Part shown: positions 52,501-61,323 of the stretch, piece by piece
Numbering within the stretch: position 1 is the first letter of the stretch
Layout of the letters: the number at the start of each line of letters is the position of its first letter
DNA from: Thiomicrorhabdus sp. Milos-T2
GTDB lineage: Bacteria; Pseudomonadota; Gammaproteobacteria; Thiomicrospirales; Thiomicrospiraceae
Assembly: GCF_000702325.1 (NCBI RefSeq)
Contig: NZ_KL370892.1
Span: 364,898-428,897, forward strand
Length of the DNA: 64,000 bases
Reading direction: 5' to 3'
Notes under the pieces: generated by a model
Databases searched by the model: none
Told to the model about the DNA's origin: nothing
Seen by the model: only the letters and a program-made list of their open reading frames with translations
Translations under genes and position numbers: made by a program

Positions 52501-53643
52501 TTGGCTTTATTTGAGTCTGCTGTGCCCAAGCCATTAAACACATCTACATCAGTGACACATTCCTCCAATCCTTGGATTAAAGGAGCGGTTTTGGTGTGGA
52601 ATTTTTTTAATCAAAAATTTCGTCAGATTTTTATTGCTCCCATAACACAGCAAAGCGCGAGTCAAGCCGCGTTGCCAATTCTTTCTGCTCAAGATATTGT
52701 GCAATTTGGCGAGCAGTTAGCGAATAGTGCCGCTAATATCCCACCTAACTTTAAACAGAGTGAAGCCTTACGCCAGGGTGAACAGAGTTCACGTTTTATG
52801 GGCGCTGGGCTTGAATATGAAGAGAGTCGCCCGTATCAGATGGGTGATGAAATTCGCCGTATTAACTGGCGTTTAATGGCACGAACCGGTCAAGCTTACA
52901 CCAAACTTTTTCAAGAAGAGCGTCAAGAAAACTGGTTTATTTTGGTAGACCATCGCGCCAGTATGCGTTTTGGTACACGCACTCGCATTAAGGCATCACA
53001 AGCGGCTAGAGTGGCCGGTTATTATGCTTGGCAAGCCCAACAAGCTGGCATTCCTGTTTCAACAGGTCGATTGGCAGATGATTTTGTTTCTTCGCCAATT
53101 TTTGAAGGCAAAATGAGTTATGCCAATGTGATGCAGGCTATTTGCAAACCTTGCCCACCTATAGAGAACAATCAGGTTGAACCGGCTTTAAATGACGTTT
53201 TTTTGTGCTTAAGTGGACGTTTACAACCAGGTGCTCGTTTAATTGTGGTTAGTGATTTTCATGATATTGATAGTCAAACCACCGAAATCTTAACGGCACT
53301 GCAAGATCGCGTAAAACTTAAAGCGGTTTGGGTAAAAGACCTTTCTGAATCTCAACTACCGGCAATAGATGGATTGCAGTTGCAATCTATGAGTAATCAC
53401 CAGGTTTATGAGATTAACAATCAGCAGCAAAGAGAAGATTACCAGGCCTGGTCAACTCATTACCAACAACAAATTTACAACACCTTACAACATGCTAATG
53501 TGGCGTTGTATTCTGTATGGGCGCACGATGAAATTTTAGAAATGACCACGGCTCTAAACCGCATAAATGTTATTGGTGCAAATGATTCAAGCGAATTTAT
53601 GGGTTCTGACGTATTGAAAAACCGAGGTGTGAACCATGCCTGA
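52501..53643 (+). CDS. DUF58 domain protein (second Bat operon)
   Basis: 380 aa, longer than the first-operon version by an N-terminal extension. Seen: AQDIVQFGEQLANSA, then GAGLEYEESRPYQMGDEIRR and INWRLMARTGQAYTKLFQEE (about 100-140) and a VWA-like strand FILVDHRASM. The TTG at 52501 is taken as start because no ATG occurs until residue 100, inside the conserved domain; support for it is weak. It starts 2 bases after the moxR stop and overlaps the next gene by 8 bases. Confidence 0.85.
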   Translation: MALFESAVPKPLNTSTSVTHSSNPWIKGAVLVWNFFNQKFRQIFIAPITQQSASQAALPILSAQDIVQFGEQLANSAANIPPNFKQSEALRQGEQSSRFMGAGLEYEESRPYQMGDEIRRINWRLMARTGQAYTKLFQEERQENWFILVDHRASMRFGTRTRIKASQAARVAGYYAWQAQQAGIPVSTGRLADDFVSSPIFEGKMSYANVMQAICKPCPPIENNQVEPALNDVFLCLSGRLQPGARLIVVSDFHDIDSQTTEILTALQDRVKLKAVWVKDLSESQLPAIDGLQLQSMSNHQVYEINNQQQREDYQAWSTHYQQQIYNTLQHANVALYSVWAHDEILEMTTALNRINVIGANDSSEFMGSDVLKNRGVNHA

Positions 53644-54331
53644 AATCAATACCGTCAACTCCGCTAATAGCATTAACCCTTCTGAAATTGCGGCGCAAGA
53701 AGTGCCAGAAACACAAACAACGAATCAAATTGTAGATTTGATGCAGTCTGAACTACTGGATATTGAATACCCTCTTGACCCTGGCGTAGATTGGTTAGGC
53801 ATAACACAGAGTTTTATTGTAGGTTTGTTGGTTGTTTTAATTGTAGCAGGCCTGGTATATCTACTTTGGCGCTCAAAATCGGCTAATAACGGTTTATTAA
53901 TGGGAGTGTTCAAGCTCAAATGGCAGTTTAAAACCTTAGCACCAGGCCTGGTAACTGTTAGCACAGCCGATAATGCCACTGAAAAGGTGGTTGCTATGAA
54001 TGTTGATAAGAACGTTGATAAAAACGTTGATAAAACAGTTTTAATGAATTTTTATCTATGGATGAAACAGTTTGAGCATTGTTTGCAACATTTACAGGTT
54101 TTTAAAGTTTTAACGGTGGTTGAAGATCAACAAGCTTTAGTGCGTTTTGCGGAGTTAAAATATCGTTCTCAAGCGATGGCTTTTTCACAACACCAAGTTC
54201 CACGTGAAGCTTATGAACAAGTGCTTATTCAAGCCCAGTCTTTGCTTAAGCAATTGCTTACAGCTAAGGTCATCATTGCTTATATTCGTGCTAATCTCAA
54301 AGCTAAAATCACAAACATAGGGCAATCATAA
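53636..54331 (+). CDS. DUF4381-like membrane protein (second Bat operon)
   Basis: 231 aa, longer than its paralogue. Seen: LLDIEYPLDPGVDWLG, a membrane helix near residues 58-80 (SFIVGLLVVLIVAGLVYLLW shape), and a cytoplasmic tail. An in-frame 12-base tandem repeat (about 53998-54037) encodes NVDKNVDKNVDK. Two palindrome-type sites lie in it (53847 partial, 53942 full). The start overlaps the DUF58 gene; the end overlaps the VWA gene by one base. Confidence 0.78.
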   Translation: MPEINTVNSANSINPSEIAAQEVPETQTTNQIVDLMQSELLDIEYPLDPGVDWLGITQSFIVGLLVVLIVAGLVYLLWRSKSANNGLLMGVFKLKWQFKTLAPGLVTVSTADNATEKVVAMNVDKNVDKNVDKTVLMNFYLWMKQFEHCLQHLQVFKVLTVVEDQQALVRFAELKYRSQAMAFSQHQVPREAYEQVLIQAQSLLKQLLTAKVIIAYIRANLKAKITNIGQS

Positions 54332-55521
54332 TGCAAGAGTGGTTGTTGAATGGTTTAGCCAGTTGGGGGCATAGTTTAGGGTTTGTAGGATTAGTTAATG
54401 AATCACAACCTTTACAATTTGATGCCCCTCATTGGTTGTGGCTAATTTGGTTGTGGCCAATTTTGTGGGTTGCGAGTTATTTTTTTGCGGCAAAAAATGA
54501 TTTAAGTGAGTTATCTGCCAGTCGTCAACTTAAGGTAAAACACGCGTTAATTCATAAAATGAAAAGTGGGTTGGTTACCCCTAAAAAAAGTGGCCGCTTA
54601 TTCTCTACTGGCATCTTCAATTTACTGCGTGGATTGGTAATCTTCTTTTTGGCGATTGCCTTAGCCCAACCGGTTCAAAAATTACCCACACCGTCTGAAC
54701 CGCAAGCAAAAACGGTGAGAGATATTGTGTTTGTGATAGAAAGCTCAGCCTCTTTTTTACTGCCTGATTACGAGTTAAATGGACAGCCTGAAACGCGAAT
54801 GAATGTGGTTAAACAAGTGTTAGACAACTTTATTGGTGAGCTTAAGGGCAACCGTTTTAGCCTAGCGATTTATGCAGATAATGCTTATACATTGTTACCT
54901 TTAACCAGTGACCAAACCTTAGCAAGATTTACCTTAAAACGCCTTAAACCTTATTTAGCAGGGAGAACAGATAGTGCAATGGGGGAGGCTTTAGGGTTAG
55001 CTTTAAAACAAACGGATCAAAATACAGCTATTACCAAAGCCAATGCAGAAAGCTTAAAACGTGTTGTGGTATTGATTAGTGACGGCTTAAGCCAGCCAAG
55101 TAAAATTGAATTGACCGAAGCAGTCAACTACGCTCAGTTGCTAAAAGTGCCCATTTATAGCATTGGAGTGGGCGCAAGTAGTGCTAAAGCAGACAAACGA
55201 GTTTATACCGGTTTACTCTACCAACCGCTAGAAAGTGAATCTTTAAGAGCTTTGGCAGAGCAAACTGACGGACAGTATTATCAAGTGGGCAGTGGCCAAG
55301 AGATCTCAGCGGTATTAGAAAAAATTAACCAGGCCGAAGGTGTTCCTTTTTTAGCGCCTCCCGCACCACCGCAAAAACAAGCCTTGTTTGCTTATCCATT
55401 AATAGCAGCGATTGTGGTTTTAGGGATTTATTGGGTATTAAGTCTGTTGTGGATGAGTGTTATTTCTAGAGATAAACTCCTTAAACACTCCACTCATTCT
55501 GTTAGGCAGGAGGCTAACTAA
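54331..55521 (+). CDS. BatA-like VWA protein with altered MIDAS (second Bat operon)
   Basis: 396 aa. Hydrophobic N-terminus (WLWLIWLWPILWVASYFFA), second helix (LLRGLVIFFLAIALAQP), VWA domain and C-terminal helix (YPLIAAIVVLGIYWVLSL). The metal site reads VIESSASFLLPDY: the first Asp of DxSxS is Glu, unlike both VWA proteins of the first operon. The later Thr and Asp regions (GRTDSAMGEALGL, VVLISDGLSQ) look normal. Metal binding may be weakened. One-base overlaps on both sides. Confidence 0.85.
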   Translation: MQEWLLNGLASWGHSLGFVGLVNESQPLQFDAPHWLWLIWLWPILWVASYFFAAKNDLSELSASRQLKVKHALIHKMKSGLVTPKKSGRLFSTGIFNLLRGLVIFFLAIALAQPVQKLPTPSEPQAKTVRDIVFVIESSASFLLPDYELNGQPETRMNVVKQVLDNFIGELKGNRFSLAIYADNAYTLLPLTSDQTLARFTLKRLKPYLAGRTDSAMGEALGLALKQTDQNTAITKANAESLKRVVVLISDGLSQPSKIELTEAVNYAQLLKVPIYSIGVGASSAKADKRVYTGLLYQPLESESLRALAEQTDGQYYQVGSGQEISAVLEKINQAEGVPFLAPPAPPQKQALFAYPLIAAIVVLGIYWVLSLLWMSVISRDKLLKHSTHSVRQEAN

Positions 55522-57626
55522 TGTTAGATACCTGGTTAAATAATGAACTGGTTTGGCGTGCGCCAATTTGGTTGTGGGCACTGCTTTTACCGGTTTTGGT
55601 TGCGGTGGTTCAACGCTTTCTAAAACAACGCCAAAAACAGAATTATGCAGACAGTCATCTTTGGCCGTGGGTTGCCGTTGATTCACCTCAAACTACCCGG
55701 CCTGGTAGTTCTGGTTTTGAGTTTAAACAAATCATGTTTTGGCCAATTAATTTACTGAGAGGTTTATTTAGACCTAGTCGATTATTAGCGTTGGCTTGGT
55801 TGTGTTTTGTGATTGCAATTGCTGAACCTCGTAGCCTGGATACGACTTACGATATGCAGACTCGACAAGGTGTTGATGTAATGGTTGATTTGGATGTTTC
55901 CCGATCAATGACAGCAGAAGATGTGCAGCCTAACCGGTTTTTGTATGCTAAATCGATAGTTGAATCGCTAGTGAATCAGTTAGAGACTAATGATAGAGTT
56001 GCCTTAAGCGTATTTGGCGGCCAACCACACTCTGTTTTGCCGTTAACTTACGATAAAAGCGTATTTTCCAAATCTTTAAACCTGATTGAACCTGGCATGC
56101 TACCAACACAAGGTAGTTGGTTAGATTTGGCCTTAATTGGAGCGTTAAATACCTTAAGCCAAACAGGACGCCCCGCTAAAGTCTTGCTGGTATTTACCGA
56201 TGGAGCGCCACCCTTTTGGAAGCCGATAGAGTTACCATCTATTGTGCAACAGTTAAAGGCAGCTAAGTCACAGAAACAATCTGATACGGGTGTAAAAGTG
56301 ATTTACATTGGAGTGGGGCAAACTCGTTCAACGACCATTCCTGACCCTACGCATTCCTCTGGCAACCTTCATGTTAATGGTTTATTAGTACAAAGCCGAT
56401 TAGAAGAAAATCAATTAGTCAAATTGGCTGATAAGACAGAAGGTTTGTATCTTCGTGCTCAATCTGGGCAAGATTTTATGCAAAAGTTAATGGATGAGAT
56501 TGCCCAAACCACAAGTGCATATCAGGAGAGTCAACCACGTAAAAATTGGCATAGTTATTCTCAGCCGTTTATGGTGATTGGCATAATCAGTTTGCTGTTG
56601 GCCTTTTATGGCTGGCAGTTGATTTTAGGTTTACTCAATGCGATTAAAACGGTTTGGGATTCTTTGCTGGGCGGTGCGTCAACAGATAATGAAAAACCCC
56701 ATCCTCAAAACGACTTAGGTAAATCGACTAATATCCACTCATTGCTTTTAACAGGCCTGCTGCTTCCTATTGTTTTGCTAGGTTTAAATAGTTGGTCAAC
56801 GCCTGCAAACGCAGAGAATAACCACTCATCTAAACAGACTTTGCAGCAAGCTTATCAAGCTTTTAATAGTGAATCCTATGAGTTGGCTGAATCGCTGTAT
56901 GATGCAGTACCTAATTATAAAGGTTGGTTTGGAGCCGGTGCATCGGCTTATAAAAACGGCGACCTTGAAGCTGCGGTACTCTATTTTAGGCAAGCCGCAT
57001 GGCAAGCACCCACGCAACATATGCGTGCTCAGTCGCTATACAATTTGGGCAATAGTTACTATCAAGCCAATTTGTTGCCACAAGCAATTGAGTCATTTAA
57101 GCAAGCTTTGCTTTATCAATCCCCTTATGAAAAAGCAGAACATAATTTGGCTTTAGCGCAAGAGCGTTTAAACCTTGAGATTCAGGGTAAATTGAAGAAA
57201 TCTGACAAACCCGGTAAAGAGGATAGTGAAGGTTCAAGAGGTAGCGATTCGCAAGGTGCATTTTACGGAGGTCAAAAACCTGGAGATTCTAATTCTAAAG
57301 AGCCTGGTTTTGGTTCAGATGGAGATGCTTCCAGCGGTAACCGAAGTGGTAAAAAAGTGAACATTCCTGAGATTGATGCGCTCACAAACTATCGATTAAA
57401 CCCGAGTATTGTTAAGTTGCGTTTAAATAGTTTGCAGGACGATAAATCGGTAAACAAAGTACTCATTGCACAACATAAACAGCAACGTGCAGAGAAGTTT
57501 GAGCACCAATTACAGCAACTTCAAGATGATCAAAAAGCATTATTGCAAAGACTCTTTGAGAGAGAAGAAGGGTTTCATGCCAAGCAAGATGAAGCGCATC
57601 CTATTCCAGGAGTTCAACCATGGTAG
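55521..57626 (+). CDS. BatB/BatC-like VWA-TPR protein (second Bat operon)
   Basis: 701 aa. Two N-terminal helices, VWA domain with intact MIDAS (DLDVSRSMTAEDV, about residue 124), two helices near 350-375 and 410-430, then TPR repeats (about 435-560: LAESLYDAVPNYKGWFGAGA, QSLYNLGNSYYQANLLPQAI) and a Gly/Ser/Lys/Asp-rich linker (about 560-610) before a coiled C-terminus. Same layout as the 704-aa protein at 9 kb, but the low-complexity tail is short and Gly/Ser-rich rather than Asn-rich. The stop overlaps the next ATG (ATGGTAG). Confidence 0.88.
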   Translation: MLDTWLNNELVWRAPIWLWALLLPVLVAVVQRFLKQRQKQNYADSHLWPWVAVDSPQTTRPGSSGFEFKQIMFWPINLLRGLFRPSRLLALAWLCFVIAIAEPRSLDTTYDMQTRQGVDVMVDLDVSRSMTAEDVQPNRFLYAKSIVESLVNQLETNDRVALSVFGGQPHSVLPLTYDKSVFSKSLNLIEPGMLPTQGSWLDLALIGALNTLSQTGRPAKVLLVFTDGAPPFWKPIELPSIVQQLKAAKSQKQSDTGVKVIYIGVGQTRSTTIPDPTHSSGNLHVNGLLVQSRLEENQLVKLADKTEGLYLRAQSGQDFMQKLMDEIAQTTSAYQESQPRKNWHSYSQPFMVIGIISLLLAFYGWQLILGLLNAIKTVWDSLLGGASTDNEKPHPQNDLGKSTNIHSLLLTGLLLPIVLLGLNSWSTPANAENNHSSKQTLQQAYQAFNSESYELAESLYDAVPNYKGWFGAGASAYKNGDLEAAVLYFRQAAWQAPTQHMRAQSLYNLGNSYYQANLLPQAIESFKQALLYQSPYEKAEHNLALAQERLNLEIQGKLKKSDKPGKEDSEGSRGSDSQGAFYGGQKPGDSNSKEPGFGSDGDASSGNRSGKKVNIPEIDALTNYRLNPSIVKLRLNSLQDDKSVNKVLIAQHKQQRAEKFEHQLQQLQDDQKALLQRLFEREEGFHAKQDEAHPIPGVQPW

Positions 57627-59266
57627 CTTTGTTTAATATGAAGGGGTTGGCTGTTTTGCAATTTGGTTTGATTAGGTTGGGTGTGTTGTTTATTGTTATA
57701 AATTTGACCTTGGTTAAATCAGTTTGGGCTATTGACGTTCCTCCTCCAGAAATTGATTACAACAAGCTGTCACAAAGAACCATTGAAGCTACCGTTAAGA
57801 TTCGTCCATTAGAAGTTAAATTGGGTGAACCGATAACGCTCGTGGTTGAAGGTGAATACCTAACGCAGTCTATCGCCGTTATTAACTGGTCTTTCTTTAC
57901 TAAAGATTTTGTGATTGATGATATTGAAGAGTCGTCGGATGATTTACGGGTTAAATTTTATGCGTTTAAAGCTGGTAAATTCAATATTAAAGCTCAATCA
58001 GCAGGGTATATTGATATCCCTGAAACGACTATTCAGGTTAATGTAAACCCAGAAGTAACTGTAAACTGGAAAACACCCTCTAACCAGGCTTATAGCCAGC
58101 AGCAAATTGTTTGGAAAGCTGAGGTAGAAACTCAAAACCCTGCTTATTTGGTGGAAGTAGAACCTCGAAATGTAGAAAAAAATCCTGACATCACGGTACA
58201 TCAATTTGAAGACAAGACCTTTGTAGCTTATGAAATGCCAAGTATTTTTAACGCTCAGCAGGTCAAATTAGACTCTCCTGTGGTGTTGGTTAAAAATACC
58301 ACTCAGCGCCGCTGGAAGTTTTTTGATACAACACAAACCATTAACCTTAAACCACTCCCCAATTTTTTACCCGCTTCGGTGCCTGTAGGTCAATTAGATT
58401 GGCAAATCTCGCCTATGGATTGGTTCTATGCAAGTGGACAGTTGCATTATTGGAATTGGCAATTAAAGGGGCATGCCTTAACCAAAGACTACCTTAAAAC
58501 CGCGGCTTCTCAGCTTATTGCTCAATTACCGCCATCAGATAAAATTACTTGGTTAACAGAATCCATACAAGTTGAGCAAAATGCAGATAATAATGGCATG
58601 CTGAGTACGGCAAACATACAAATACCTTTTAGAATGAATCAACCAGGCCTGGTAAGTTTGCCCAATCTGATATTGCGAGGATTTAACCCCAACACGGGCA
58701 AAGTAGAACAACAAACCTGGCAGGGGCAAACAACCTTAGTTGTACCCAGTTTGGTGATTTGGTTAGTCCAGTGGGTATTACTTTTATTATTGATTGGGTT
58801 GAGCTTTATTCTTCTATTAGCATTAAAGCAGGCCTGGTTAAACCATCAATTGATTGAGAATGTTAATCGAGCGAATAATGCCCTTGAAATTTGGCAAGCG
58901 ATGCTCAGTTGGAAAAATAACCAGGCCTGGCAGAGTGTTGAAAGTGTTAAAAATGGTGATACTTTACAAACCGATTCGATTGGAATTTGGCAACAATGGT
59001 ATCTACAACATTTTTCTAAAACGGAATCACAAATTGAAGATTTACAATCTTTAGTGAATTTATTGAATAGTGCCTTATTTGCTCAAACCAGTAAAACACA
59101 TGAACAGACAACGTTATTAGAAACCGACCCTTTAAAAGTGGCTGCTGAAGCTTGGTCTAAACAACAATCTATTTGGCCAAGCTTGCAGCAGATATGGCGT
59201 TATGGCTTAAAGCTTGGCGCGATGTTAAAAGGGGTAAAGGGGTTAAAAGGCGTTAAAAGGCATTAA
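57620..59266 (+). CDS. BatD-like protein (second Bat operon)
   Basis: 548 aa. Signal peptide (LGVLFIVINLTLVKSVWA), BatD-type beta domains (TVKIRPLEVKLGEPITLVVE and later), membrane helix near residues 375-400 (LVIWLVQWVLLLLLIGLSFI) and cytoplasmic tail. Last gene of the second operon. Low similarity to the first BatD by eye but the same design. The end is a run of Lys/Gly/Val repeats (KGVKGLKGVKRH) coded by a short tandem repeat at 59228-59263. Two full palindromes (58643, 58921) encode PGLV and NQAW. Confidence 0.8.
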   Translation: MVALFNMKGLAVLQFGLIRLGVLFIVINLTLVKSVWAIDVPPPEIDYNKLSQRTIEATVKIRPLEVKLGEPITLVVEGEYLTQSIAVINWSFFTKDFVIDDIEESSDDLRVKFYAFKAGKFNIKAQSAGYIDIPETTIQVNVNPEVTVNWKTPSNQAYSQQQIVWKAEVETQNPAYLVEVEPRNVEKNPDITVHQFEDKTFVAYEMPSIFNAQQVKLDSPVVLVKNTTQRRWKFFDTTQTINLKPLPNFLPASVPVGQLDWQISPMDWFYASGQLHYWNWQLKGHALTKDYLKTAASQLIAQLPPSDKITWLTESIQVEQNADNNGMLSTANIQIPFRMNQPGLVSLPNLILRGFNPNTGKVEQQTWQGQTTLVVPSLVIWLVQWVLLLLLIGLSFILLLALKQAWLNHQLIENVNRANNALEIWQAMLSWKNNQAWQSVESVKNGDTLQTDSIGIWQQWYLQHFSKTESQIEDLQSLVNLLNSALFAQTSKTHEQTTLLETDPLKVAAEAWSKQQSIWPSLQQIWRYGLKLGAMLKGVKGLKGVKRH

Positions 59267-59287
59267 AAGCGAAAACAGTCGTAAACT

Positions 59288-59539
59288 TTAATCGTTAATA
59301 ACAAACGGTTTTACAATTCGCTGATATTTTTGATAGGCAATATAAGCGCTATAGCTTAAAGAGCCTATAACAATGGCTATTCCCGCATAAAACAGGCCTG
59401 AAGAGAATGCATTCTCTCTCAAAAACATCGGTATCATTAGTATAAATCCAATAACAAACCCCATTGTTGCTGTTTTAACGGCAACTTTTAAGATGCTTTT
59501 GGTAAGAAGTTGCTTGTGTTCTGCTGAGCCTAATTCCAT
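59288..59539 (-). CDS. Small two-helix membrane protein, unknown
   Basis: 83 aa. Two hydrophobic segments (TATMGFVIGFILMIPMFL and FYAGIAIVIGSLSYSAYIAY) with a basic loop and C-terminus. I do not recognise the family. It stands alone, convergent with the second Bat operon 22 bases away, with a MITE 43 bases upstream of its ATG. Confidence 0.65.
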   Translation of the reverse strand: MELGSAEHKQLLTKSILKVAVKTATMGFVIGFILMIPMFLRENAFSSGLFYAGIAIVIGSLSYSAYIAYQKYQRIVKPFVIND

Positions 59540-59581
59540 GGTGGATTCTCGTTTTAATATTTAGTTTGATATTAACAATAT

Positions 59582-59841
59582 GAGACCTTTACACGAGAGT
59601 ATGAACGAGTAAAAATGGTTCTAGGTGCCCCTTGAGGGTAAAAATTCACCCGATTTTTGTTGTACCCCAAGGGCACTTCCGTTGGGCGACAACTTGTGAA
59701 TAGCTAGCTATTCCCTACGTTTTCCGCCGCAAACGAAGAACTCGACGCCCGAAGGGGTAAGTCGAGAATCAGGCAATTTTTTTACCCTCAAGGGGTACTT
59801 ACGCCTATTTTTCTTTCGTACCTATCTCGTGCAAAGGTCTC
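59582..59841 (+). mobile_element. MITE copy 4 (260 bp, longest)
   Basis: Ends GAGACCTTTACACGAGAGTA and CTATCTCGTGCAAAGGTCTC; perfect 5-bp target duplication AATAT at 59577-59581 and 59842-59846. It holds two matching extra segments, one per arm: TAGGTGCCCCTTGAGGGTAA (left) and TTACCCTCAAGGGGTACTTA (right), plus the CTCGAC...GTCGAG hairpin seen in copy 3. It ends 18 bases from the trxC stop. Confidence 0.9.
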
Positions 59842-59859
59842 AATATCTGTTTTAACATT

Positions 59860-60288
59860 CTATCGAGGCAAATTTTGTTCTAGCCAAAGGCTAAAATTTC
59901 CGTAATCCATTGCCCCTGACATTCTAGTGAGTTCTTTACCTGACTGAAATACGGCTAGAGTCGGAATAGAGCGGATTCCAAATTGTGCCCCGATTTGTTG
60001 TTCTGTTTCAGTATTGATTTTGACAAAACGTGCTCGTGGCTCAAAGTTTGCAGCTGCCTGAGCAAACGTTGGTGCAAATCCCTGGCATGGACCACACCAA
60101 GGTGCCCAAAAGTCCACTACGAGTGGTTGATCGCTCTTATTTAATGCTCTTAAAAACTGTTCACCATTCATTTCAATCGGTTTACCAGGGAAAAGAGACT
60201 TTTGGCATTTTCCACAATTTGCTTGTTTAGAGAGTTTGTCATCCGCAACACGGTTTAAACCGCCGCAGTGTGGGCACATAATAATCAT
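59860..60288 (-). CDS. trxC: Thioredoxin 2 (zinc-binding thioredoxin)
   Basis: 142 aa cytoplasmic disulfide reductase. N-terminal zinc site with Cys5/Cys8 (CPHC) and Cys25/Cys28 (CGKC), then a thioredoxin domain with active site WCGPC (Cys65, Cys68), KINTETEQQIGAQFGIRSIP and TLAVFQSGKELTRMSGAM. Size and layout match E. coli TrxC. Not obviously in an operon. Likely used in oxidative stress. Confidence 0.96.
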   Translation of the reverse strand: MIIMCPHCGGLNRVADDKLSKQANCGKCQKSLFPGKPIEMNGEQFLRALNKSDQPLVVDFWAPWCGPCQGFAPTFAQAAANFEPRARFVKINTETEQQIGAQFGIRSIPTLAVFQSGKELTRMSGAMDYGNFSLWLEQNLPR

Positions 60289-60387
60289 ATTGAGCCTCCA
60301 GTTTTATTAGACTGTTAAGTGAATCTAATTCCATTATGGGGGTGTTTTAATTGATTTCAAGCAAAACAGCATTGAAATCAGATGGCT

Positions 60388-60846
60388 CTATTTTAACCAG
60401 CTTGGTTTTGGACTTTCTCGTTTTCCAGCATCAAAACCCTCATCAACAAATCCGTGTAGAGTCTCATCGTGACAATGAATTAATTCCACTATTTTGGGAT
60501 CATCACTGGTTAAGGTTGCTTCTACGCCATTAGGGATTTTATGATATTCCATATTTATTTGGTCTTTATACTCAAAGAGAGCTGAGAACAAAGGATCCCA
60601 AGATCGAATAGCGCGTCCCATTCCAAAGCGTGTTTCCATTCCAACCACGTGTTCTTGAAGAATTTTGACAAGCTTAGGAGAATCGGTTGTTGTTCTACTA
60701 CAAATCCCATTAGGAAGGGCTTCTGTTGTTCGGTTTAGCTCAGTGTGGTGCTCTAAAAGGTGACTGAATAGGGCTTGATCTTTTTTATGCTGTTCATCAC
60801 TGCCATGGCCATGTTTGTAGTTACGATGCTGAGATTTGCTTTCCAT
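60388..60846 (-). CDS. Unknown protein with an internal duplicated PNG-T-SD-PK motif
   Basis: 152 aa, soluble, His-rich. Not recognised. It contains two related blocks: residues 43-70 (ALPNGICSRTTTDSPKLVKI, then LQEHV) and 103-130 (KIPNGVEATLTSDDPKIVEL, then IHCHD), each ending in a helix with His. The N-terminal 20 residues are His/Lys-rich and may bind metal. A strong terminator lies about 100 bases upstream, so it has its own promoter. It is followed by trxC on the same strand 99 bases on. A signal peptide is not visible. Confidence 0.72.
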   Translation of the reverse strand: MESKSQHRNYKHGHGSDEQHKKDQALFSHLLEHHTELNRTTEALPNGICSRTTTDSPKLVKILQEHVVGMETRFGMGRAIRSWDPLFSALFEYKDQINMEYHKIPNGVEATLTSDDPKIVELIHCHDETLHGFVDEGFDAGKRESPKPSWLK

Positions 60847-60942
60847 AAGATAACTCCAGTATTTAGGTTAGGGTATTCTTTTTATGTTAGATAGCGCTTA
60901 TTATTTTAATTAAAGAACATTTAATTTGAATAAATTTACTGC

Positions 60943-60978
60943 AAAAAAAAACGCGGTATGGTCAGTACCGCGTTTTTA
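60943..60978 (-). terminator. Strong rho-independent terminator
   Basis: Perfect 8-base G+C-rich stem ACGCGGTA / TACCGCGT with a 7-base loop and A/T runs on both sides (nine A on the left, five T on the right). On the minus strand it gives a long U-run, so it would end transcripts of the 64-61.3 kb operon; it may act in both directions. Confidence 0.88.
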
Positions 60979-61015
60979 GAGCTGAGGAGCATTAAAAAAC
61001 TTTTTAAAACTTTAG

Positions 61016-61035
61016 GAGACTTTTGCAAAGGTCTC
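61016..61035. repeat. Minimal MITE-end palindrome
   Basis: GAGACTTTTGCAAAGGTCTC: the two MITE ends fused head to head with no interior. It could be an extreme deletion product. The rest of 61036-61323 is AT-rich with no gene. Confidence 0.6.
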
Positions 61036-61323
61036 TAGGGGTAACTAAAATAAATTGATTAGGTTTATTTAAGTTAATACAAAGTTTAATACTGCCGTGC
61101 TGTTTGAGCAATAGGGAAAAATGGAGGAAGTATTGAAATAGTCTAAATTATTTATATGGGTATAACTAAAATTTATTATTGGTGTTTAGCTGAAAAATAT
61201 CAATTTGTTAGCACGATGAAAAACAGAAACAAACATATTATCTCAAATAAAAAACTGTGAAGTTTTAATAAAAAGTTGAATGCTTTGCATGAGAATTCGT
61301 CTCTTGCAAAGCTATTTTATGGT

